Source of the DNA: Tolypothrix campylonemoides VB511288 | Lineage (GTDB): Bacteria > Cyanobacteriota > Cyanobacteriia > Cyanobacteriales > Nostocaceae | Reading direction: 5' to 3' | Length of the DNA: 64,000 bases | NCBI GenBank assembly: GCA_000828075.3 | Contig: JXCB02000027.1 | Span: 296,959-360,958, forward strand | Part shown: piece by piece, positions 57,975-64,000 of the stretch | Numbering within the stretch: the stretch's first letter is position 1 | Layout of the letters: each line of letters starts with the position of its first letter | The notes under the pieces: generated by a model | Told to the model about the DNA's origin: nothing | The model's database searches: none | The model's input: only the letters and a program-made list of their open reading frames with translations | Made by a program: the position numbers and the translations under genes

Positions 57975-58079
57975 ACTAGTCAGGACTTACGCAAAATGAT
58001 GAAGAAACGAACCGCAAAGGACGCAAAGGACACGAAGAAATAAGAGTTTCACAGAGTTCTTGCGTAAGTCCTAACTGGT
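57975..58079. repeat. MITE-like element with 20-bp imperfect ends
   Basis: Ends ACTAGTCAGGACTTACGCAA and TTGCGTAAGTCCTAACTGGT match at 18 of 20. The interior contains AACCGCAAAGGACGCAAAGG-type units, like those after ligA at about 11550. A second right-end-like copy (TTGCGTAAGTCCTGAAC) lies at 58227, with a decayed left end near 58122. The rest of the 57890-58325 gap holds no gene. Confidence 0.7.
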
Positions 58080-58325
58080 GTAAATCTCGTGTGCAAGAGT
58101 GGTTCCAAAATTTATTAACCTTATGACTTACGTATACTCTACGAATTCGGGCGCGTTCTTCGCGTCTTGGCGGTAGCCTGCGGCACGCCGCTCCGCGTCT
58201 ACGATAAATTAAGCTTTTTGGCAATTTTTGCGTAAGTCCTGAACCTGATTTTTGCAACAGGTGTAAGCGTGCACATTTTTTGAAATACGTGAATTTTTCT
58301 ACACCTGTTCTTAGCCCCCTCAACA

Positions 58326-61124
58326 TCACATGATATTTAATGGGTCAATATCAATTGTTAAACTGACAGACTGAGGACAAAGTTTACGCACTTCCTCCCA
58401 ATCTGGCAACTGTGGCAAGGCATCGGGCGCAAATTTTAGCAATATCTGCCAGCGGTAACGATTCGCTACCCGTAAAACACTAGCTGGTGCTGGTCCCAAA
58501 ATGTCTAACCCCTCATGTTGAGGCAAACTAGCTGCTATGATCTGTGCCGTATTCTCCACTTGGATAGCTTCGTTACTACTTAAGCGCAATAAAATCAATC
58601 GCCCGTAGGGAGGATAATTGAGTGCTTGCCTTTGTTCCAATTCGACATCTATGAAAGACTGATAATTGTGATTTTGCACTGCTTCAATCACAGGATGTTC
58701 TGGGGTGTATGTTTGGATAATCACTCTTCCTGGCTCTTCTCCTCTACCAGCACGTCCAGCAACTTGTGTTAGGGTTTGAAACGCCCGTTCGCTGGCACGA
58801 TAATCTGATAAATGCAGCAATCCGTCAGCAGCCACAACACCCACAAGTGTGACTTGAGGCAAATCCAATCCCTTGGTGAGCATTTGCGTACCGACTAACA
58901 AATCTGCTTCACCGTTCGCAAACTGAGTCAGAAGAATACGATGCGCTCCCTTTGTGCGGGTGGTATCGCTATCAAAGCGGATGCAGCGCAATTCGGGAAA
59001 TTGTTTTGCTAACTCCTGCGTGACTCGTTGGGTACCACTGCCGAAAAATTTCAGGTATGGAGAACTGCATTCAGGGCAGTTTTGGGGATGCGATCGCACA
59101 AAGTTACAGTAATGGCACCGTAGTATTTGTGGCGCATTCTCCTCTGTATGATGATAAGCCAGCGACACATCACAGTTTGGACACTCTAGGACATATCCAC
59201 AACTGCGACAAGAGACAAATGTGCTATGTCCCCGACGATGGATAAATAAAATTCCTTGCTGACGGCGTTCTTGCAGCTGCTGCAAAGCTTGTTGCAAGGA
59301 ACGACTAAATATAGAACGATTTCCCTGCTGCAATTCTTGCCGCATATCCACCACTTCTACAGGAGGTAGAGGACGGGAGTAGATGCGATCGGGGAGGGAG
59401 AGGTAGTGAGTGGGGGGAGTGGGGGAGTGAGGGAGTGAGGGAGTGGGGGAGTGAGGGAGTGAGGGAGTGGGGGAGTGAGGGAGTGAGGGAGTGGGGGAGT
59501 GAGGGAGTGAGGGAATATTCTCCTTCTCTCCCTCCCTCTCTCCTCTTTCTCCCTCCTTGTCCTTTACACTCACCCACGTCTCCAGTGAAGGGGTGGCGGA
59601 ACCTAGCACCAAAGGACAGTTTTCTAACTCGGCTCGCCATTGGGCGACGGTGCGGGCGTGGTAGGTGGGGATGGGAGAATCTTGCTTAAAGCTGCTGTCG
59701 TGTTCTTCATCTAATATGATTAAGCCTAAGTTTGGTAGAGGGGCGAAAACTGCACTTCGCGTCCCTATAACAACTTGGGGTTCTCCTGTCAACATTTGCC
59801 GCCAAGTGTCGTAACGTTCACCTTCTGAGAGGGCGCTGTGGTAAACGCTGACTTTGTTTCCGAAACGAGCGCTAAAACGGTCAGTTAACTGGGGTGTGAG
59901 CCCAATTTCTGGCACTAAGACGAGAGCAGACTTACCTTTCGCTAGTAGAGGGGCTATTGCTTGCAAATACACCTCTGTTTTTCCAGAACCTGTGACACCA
60001 TGCAAGAGTACCGTAGCACATCCCTCTAGATGGGTAATGACCCCTAACGCTTGCGACTGAGCTGGTGTTAGTATTTTTGTCTGTTCCAATGCTAGCAAAC
60101 CCCCTTGCGTTCCATCTGTAAGTGGGGGGAACACAGGAGGAGTTCGCAAGACTTCTCTTTCTTGGATGACGATGTAACCCTTTTGTTCTAACGTCTTAAG
60201 AATGGATGTACTTGTGTTACAAGTTTGTAACAGTTCAGTTTGCCACAACTCGCCGCCGCGCCTCCGCAGCACTTCCAAAACTTCTCGCTGGCGAGTGGTT
60301 AAGTCACTGTCAGATGTACTGCCTATAAGTGTGACTGCTTTTTGCTGTTTTGGTCGAGTTGGTCGTGGGGGTTCTAAATAACTTTCCACCAAACCCCGTC
60401 GCTGCAACTCTCGGACACCCCGGTAAGCTGTTTTTACTTGGCGTTGCAGATAGGCGAAGCTGTAATCTCCATCTGCTTGCGCTTGTAAAAGTTCCAGAAT
60501 TTGCTGCGCTGCTGGGGAGAGGAAGGGGACAGATGAGGGGGATGAGGGAGATGAGGAGCCAGCGCCGTGCGGGGGTTCCCCCCGTTGAGGCGACTGGCGT
60601 GGAGTGAGAGAGTGAGGGAGTGAGAGAGTGAGGGAATATTCTCCTTCGCTCCCTCCCTCCTTCATTCCCTCCCTCCTATTCTCCTCCTTGTCCTTTCTAA
60701 CAAGGCGGATGCGACGCTGCGATCGCCCTAACAAACCGGGAGGTAAAGCGACACGTATCACTTGAATCAGGGGTGTGTAGTAGTATGCTGCAACTCGATT
60801 CAAAAGTTCCCAATAAGTGGAGGGAAAAAAGCCTACACTAACGACATCTTCTACATTCCGAACTTTTTCTAGTGGTAGATCGGCTGGAGGTTGTGTTAGA
60901 AAACGAATGGCGATTCCTCCTAGTTGTTGCGTACCAAATGGCACACTTAAAATGTCCCCTGGTTTTACTTCCAACTGATTACTTACGCGATAGGTGTACA
61001 GTCCTGAACTTCCCGGACAGTCTACTAGCACTTCAATCCAACGATTCTCAGTTCTTCCTAACTGGTACGATTCACCAGCTTGGGCAACTACCAAAGGAGG
61101 CAAACTAACGCCATTCATGTACAT
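58326..61124 (-). CDS. priA: Primosomal replication-restart helicase PriA
   Basis: 932 residues; Met3 (61118) may be the true start. The N-terminal 3'BD (WIEVLVDCPGSSGLYTYRV) is followed by helicase Walker A GVTGSGKTEVYLQ and DEEH in LIILDEEHDSSFK. The zinc module CRSCGYVLECPNCDVSLAYH is followed by CHYCNFVRSHPQNCPEC. Motif V is VGTQMLTKGLDLPQ and VI is QVAGRAGRGEEPGRV. Two low-complexity inserts, about residues 150-202 (KEGGSEGEYSLTLSLPHSLT) and 535-575 (SLPHSPTPSLPHSPTP), come from minisatellite DNA. The first also includes a translated palindromic repeat. It restarts stalled forks. Confidence 0.96.
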   Translation of the reverse strand: MYMNGVSLPPLVVAQAGESYQLGRTENRWIEVLVDCPGSSGLYTYRVSNQLEVKPGDILSVPFGTQQLGGIAIRFLTQPPADLPLEKVRNVEDVVSVGFFPSTYWELLNRVAAYYYTPLIQVIRVALPPGLLGRSQRRIRLVRKDKEENRREGMKEGGSEGEYSLTLSLPHSLTPRQSPQRGEPPHGAGSSSPSSPSSVPFLSPAAQQILELLQAQADGDYSFAYLQRQVKTAYRGVRELQRRGLVESYLEPPRPTRPKQQKAVTLIGSTSDSDLTTRQREVLEVLRRRGGELWQTELLQTCNTSTSILKTLEQKGYIVIQEREVLRTPPVFPPLTDGTQGGLLALEQTKILTPAQSQALGVITHLEGCATVLLHGVTGSGKTEVYLQAIAPLLAKGKSALVLVPEIGLTPQLTDRFSARFGNKVSVYHSALSEGERYDTWRQMLTGEPQVVIGTRSAVFAPLPNLGLIILDEEHDSSFKQDSPIPTYHARTVAQWRAELENCPLVLGSATPSLETWVSVKDKEGERGEREGEKENIPSLPHSPTPSLPHSPTPSLPHSPTPSLPHSPTPPTHYLSLPDRIYSRPLPPVEVVDMRQELQQGNRSIFSRSLQQALQQLQERRQQGILFIHRRGHSTFVSCRSCGYVLECPNCDVSLAYHHTEENAPQILRCHYCNFVRSHPQNCPECSSPYLKFFGSGTQRVTQELAKQFPELRCIRFDSDTTRTKGAHRILLTQFANGEADLLVGTQMLTKGLDLPQVTLVGVVAADGLLHLSDYRASERAFQTLTQVAGRAGRGEEPGRVIIQTYTPEHPVIEAVQNHNYQSFIDVELEQRQALNYPPYGRLILLRLSSNEAIQVENTAQIIAASLPQHEGLDILGPAPASVLRVANRYRWQILLKFAPDALPQLPDWEEVRKLCPQSVSLTIDIDPLNIM
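59416..59514. repeat. 8-bp minisatellite array in priA (helicase half)
   Basis: About twelve GGGAGTGA/GGGAGTGG units on the plus strand, C-rich on the coding strand. It is followed by GGAATATTCTCCTTCTCTCC, also found after the 60603 array. Confidence 0.9.
60545..60638. repeat. Palindromic repeat plus 8-bp array in priA (N-terminal half)
   Basis: GCCAGCGC...GGGGGTTCCCCCC...GCGACTGGCG at about 60559-60600 is followed by GAGTGAGG units at 60603-60638. The palindrome reads in frame as RQSPQRGEPPHGAG. A relative of it lies in the gap at about 63680-63730. Confidence 0.8.
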
Positions 61125-62320
61125 AGTTTCTAAATTAATAGAACAGATATTTCTCTTACCAAAACAGTCCTAAGTAACAAGTGCCGAGTGCTTAGATATC
61201 CCCTTTTTGTTTTCTATCCTCCAGAGTACTCAAGCCCTTAACAAAATAGCGAGAAGCCCGTGAATTGATTCTTGGAGAAAAAGAAAATTTTTTCCTTGTT
61301 CTATCCCCTGGATTCATCCATAGGGATTGGCTCATCACTCAAGACTTAGAACTCAGCACTAATGAACCAGTTTGTCTATCTTAACCTTGGTTTCCTCAAC
61401 TCTCACTGTATGCATCCGTTAACAAAAAATGTAATTGGCAATACTGTCATAAGACATAATACTTGATAAGTTTCGTCTTAGGTAATTCGACAAGAAAATT
61501 ACTCCTAACTGGAGAAGGCAATAAATAATCTCTTCTCAACGAAATGAGACAATAGCTGCTTTTTTCAGAAGATTTTCTCTGATTACTAAATAGGGAATAA
61601 GCCTTTTCCGCCCATTGATAGATATTCTATGCTGTAAGTATGTGAGATCCTTTATCAGGAGAATACATTGCTAAACTTTTTACTTGCCAAATTCCTTATA
61701 CAGGGGAAAGCTCAACAGCGATGCATAACCCCACTCTCAAAACTCAGATACATTAAGCGACTACCAAGGCATAAAAAGTCAAAAAATTAGAGATTTACAT
61801 GAATATTTAAGATTTTGGAGACAGATAAATGAAGTTTTTATATTTGTTAAAATAGGGCAATTTTGATTGAGGAGGCTGTGAAATATTTTTTAATAAAGAA
61901 AAAAAGAGGAAAATATATGTTGGCAGTCTGAGAGAATGTTTATCAGGTGCAACTACCAGGATTAGTTAAGAACAGTATCTATCTGGAACTGACAGATCAA
62001 GCCAACTCAGGTTTAAGTGTTAAGGATGAAGTATGAATAAACCCCAAGAATAAATGAAGTGGGGATTGTCTGCCAGTGTTCCCTATTTTTTCATTCTTAT
62101 GCCTTGATCCCAGCCTATGGTAAGTCACCTTCCAAACATCTTTACAGTCCTCAGCCTAAGACACTTTTGCCAAAGCGGGAAATTCCTGTAATAACAGTAT
62201 AGATAACGTTGATCAAACTCACAGAAATTATGGACAAAGGCTCGTATTGTATGATTCAACGGGTGTATTTGTCCCTCAGAAAAACCACCAAGCATTTTTG
62301 CAGAGCAGCTGTCACTAATT
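61125..62320. other. Long upstream gap of the sigma factor gene
   Basis: About 1.2 kb between divergent priA and the sigma gene. No gene is supported; a 17-codon frame at about 61878 behind a GAGGAGG has no further support. The AT-rich sequence fits a long regulated leader with several promoters, as known for cyanobacterial sigma genes. No NtcA-type GTAN8TAC site could be picked out with confidence. Confidence 0.4.
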
Positions 62321-63490
62321 ATGTACCAAACAGAGCAACAATCCCTGAAGGAAACTATGAATATTGCTGACTTGGGAACACTCGAAACAATGGGAAGTGC
62401 TGCTGATAATGAAGAATTATTTATCACCTTAGATGCAGTGGCAGATGAAGAAGCCCCAATTGTTGTAGAAAATCTGGAAGCCGAAGATCGCGCAGGAGAT
62501 CAAATGGCGGCGGCTCGTCCCTCGGGATATAACAAAACCGAGTATGATGATGCCGTCGGCGCTTTTTTTAAAGAAATGGCTCGGTATCCGTTGCTAAAGC
62601 CAGATGAAGAGGTGGAATTAGCGCGCAGAGTCCGGTTTTTAGAGGAAATTAGAGAATTACAAGCTTCCTTGTCTGAACAGCTAGGAGATCAAGCGAACAA
62701 GGCAACTGTCGCTTCCCATTTGGGGATGACAGAAAAACAACTAGAACATCGCTTGTATCAAGGGCGAGTCGCAAAACGTAAAATGATTCGCTCTAACCTA
62801 CGGTTGGTAGTATCTATTGCTAAACGATATTTAAATCGCGGAGTTCCTTTTTTAGATTTAATTCAAGAAGGAGCAATGGGGTTAAATCGTGCTACGGAAA
62901 AATTTGACCCAGATAAAGGATATAAATTTTCTACTTATGCCTATTGGTGGATTAGACAAGCAATTACACGGGCTATAGCCAACGATGCCCGGACAATTCG
63001 CTTGCCTATTCATATTGTTGAAAAACTTAACAAAGTTAAAAAAGCGCAACGCGAACTCAAACAGAGATTAGGGCGCAATCCTACCGAAGAAGAAATGGCG
63101 GAAGCTTTGGAGATTCCCGCGCCACAACTACGCCAGCTGCAACAACTACGACGACAAGCACTTTCCCTCAACCACCGTGTTGGTAAAGAAGAAGACACGG
63201 AACTGATGGATTTGCTAGAAGATGAAGATAACCTCTCTCCAGAGGCGAAAATGAACGAAAGCATGATGCGCCAGGAGATTTGGGAAGTCTTAGGTGATGT
63301 ACTCACCCCACGGGAAAAAGATGTCATCTCTCTGCGGTACGGTTTAATTACCAGCGAACCCTGTACTTTGGAAGAAGTTGGCACTATGTTCAATCTTTCC
63401 CGCGAGCGAGTTCGCCAAATTCAAAGCAAAGCCATGCGGAAGTTGCGGCGTCCTCACATCGCCAAACGCTTAAAGGGGTGGCTAGTATAG
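62321..63490 (+). CDS. Group 2 sigma-70 factor
   Basis: 389 residues; an ATG at 62357 (MNIADLGTLETMG) with GAAGGA before it is a good alternative start. Region 1.2 is FFKEMARYPLLKPDEEVELA. Region 2 has SNLRLVVSIAKRYLNRGVPF, then LDLIQEGAMGLNRATEKFDP and YKFSTYAYWWIRQAITRAIA. Region 3 starts RLPIHIVEKLNKVKKAQREL, and region 4 has LEEVGTMFNLSRERVRQIQS. The -10 and -35 reading parts match SigA, but the acidic N-terminus and diverged region 1.2 point to a non-essential group 2 factor used in stress or nutrient shifts. SigE-type is possible; not assigned. Confidence 0.94.
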   Translation: MYQTEQQSLKETMNIADLGTLETMGSAADNEELFITLDAVADEEAPIVVENLEAEDRAGDQMAAARPSGYNKTEYDDAVGAFFKEMARYPLLKPDEEVELARRVRFLEEIRELQASLSEQLGDQANKATVASHLGMTEKQLEHRLYQGRVAKRKMIRSNLRLVVSIAKRYLNRGVPFLDLIQEGAMGLNRATEKFDPDKGYKFSTYAYWWIRQAITRAIANDARTIRLPIHIVEKLNKVKKAQRELKQRLGRNPTEEEMAEALEIPAPQLRQLQQLRRQALSLNHRVGKEEDTELMDLLEDEDNLSPEAKMNESMMRQEIWEVLGDVLTPREKDVISLRYGLITSEPCTLEEVGTMFNLSRERVRQIQSKAMRKLRRPHIAKRLKGWLV

Positions 63491-63755
63491 TCAACACTCA
63501 ACAGTTAACACTCAACAGTTACCAGTCAATAGTTACCAGTCAACAATTAACAGTCAATACTCAAGAGGAACCAGCGCAACAGGAGAGTTTGCGTCTGTAA
63601 ACAACTGGTGTTTTAGAGTCAAAAAACTTATGACTATTGACTATCGACTATAAAATATGGACTAATGACTAATGACCCTTCGGGTTCGCCAGTCGCCTAC
63701 AGAGGGAAACCCTCCAAAGAGCGCTGGCTCACTAACAACTCATGGCTTATAACAA
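63491..63755. repeat. Tandem and palindromic repeats after the sigma gene
   Basis: CAACAGTTAACACT/CAGTTACCAGTCAATA-type units at 63492-63565, ACTATTGACTATCGACT at about 63632, and a CCAGTCGCC...GCGCTGGC palindrome at about 63690-63730 related to the one inside priA. Confidence 0.75.
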
Positions 63756-64000
63756 ATGACTTCGCGTAGCGATTTAATTTTGCGTTTTGCTGAACCAGCC
63801 GATTGCGATGTATTGTTTAAATTAATTAAAGCGCTGGCAGAGTACGAAAAATTATCTCATGCCGTCACTGGTGATGCTGTCGCACTAAAGGAGCATTTAT
63901 TTGGCTCCCCCAGATACGTAGAAGCAATATTAGCAGAATATACAGGGCAAGCTGTGGGGTTTGCCCTATTTTTTCATAATTATTCAACATTTTTGACAAA
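63756..64000 (+). CDS. GNAT-family N-acetyltransferase, 3' end outside window
   Basis: An open frame from the ATG at 63756 runs to the edge (81 full codons). MTSRSDLILRFAEPADCDVL, then FKLIKALAEYEKLSHAVTGD, and AEYTGQAVGFALFFHNYSTF are typical of the GNAT fold start, close to the diamine/polyamine acetyltransferase-like group (LAEYEKL). The acetyl-CoA loop lies beyond the window. Confidence 0.82.
   Translation, partial: MTSRSDLILRFAEPADCDVLFKLIKALAEYEKLSHAVTGDAVALKEHLFGSPRYVEAILAEYTGQAVGFALFFHNYSTFLT

Noticed and set aside
59305-59640. 111-codon frame inside priA, rich in SLTPSLPH
   Set aside because: Same-strand alternative frame of the 8-bp repeat, which is open in all three frames; priA explains the region.
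61870-61934. 17-codon leader peptide behind GAGGAGG before the sigma gene
   Set aside because: Spacing to GTG is too short and there is no attenuator-like structure next to it.

Overview
The window reads as chromosome of a filamentous, probably heterocyst-forming (Nostocales-type) cyanobacterium. The signs are frequent HIP1 octamers (GCGATCGC), chlB for dark chlorophyll synthesis, a Ycf37-like TPR protein, a Mo-nitrogenase C-terminal-domain protein, DUF1825 and DUF4336 proteins, a group 2 sigma factor, very large hybrid histidine kinases, and many short palindromic or tandem intergenic repeats. The order-level assignment is an inference. No rRNA, tRNA or CRISPR array was recognised.

Layout. 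1-8 kb: a partial membrane-anchored protein, an MHYT-domain hybrid kinase, obgE and a TerB/Mo-nitrogenase-C protein. 7-13 kb: an LCM-type methyltransferase with a GCS-like ligase, ligA, a small toxin-tail/immunity-like pair and lipB. 13-16 kb: a repeat-rich gap, the long ribosome hibernation factor, and a complete IS4-family element with clean ends. 16-25 kb: peroxiredoxin Q, a methyltransferase, an acyltransferase-like membrane protein, a DUF4336 protein, chlB, a Ycf37-like TPR protein, and rpmI-rplT with a solute-binding protein. 25-27 kb: a decaying accessory patch holding a DUF4258/YgiT toxin-antitoxin pair with a frameshifted toxin, and an HNH nuclease gene cut by a MITE. 27-32 kb: a UvrD-like helicase and a GT39-like glycosyltransferase.

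32.1-45.5 kb is the largest functional block: five same-strand signalling genes with short gaps. They are a biliverdin-type phytochrome kinase, its Rcp-type response regulator, a REC-GAF-PAS4 HisKA_2 kinase with a cyanobacteriochrome-like GAF, a REC-kinase, and a 2010-residue Ser/Thr kinase-ATPase-GAF-hybrid kinase. 45.6-53 kb: lepB, HhH and TM2 proteins, a DUF1825 protein, a class A PBP, tyrS and pyrF. 53-64 kb: a family 4 uracil-DNA glycosylase split in frame by a 358-residue LAGLIDADG intein, an acyl-CoA dehydrogenase, priA, a group 2 sigma factor behind a 1.2 kb leader, and the start of a GNAT acetyltransferase.

Main points for a second look: (1) the intein lies directly before an Fe-S-ligand cysteine of the glycosylase; (2) an 8-bp minisatellite, stop-free on one strand only, sits in frame in four different proteins (five arrays), always in the tolerated orientation; (3) a 156-bp MITE interrupts the HNH gene, and removing it with one target copy restores the frame exactly; (4) the IS4 element sits inside a small palindrome with an 11-bp target duplication; (5) the phytochrome-centred phosphorelay cluster, whose phytochrome carries the minisatellite inside its GAF domain.
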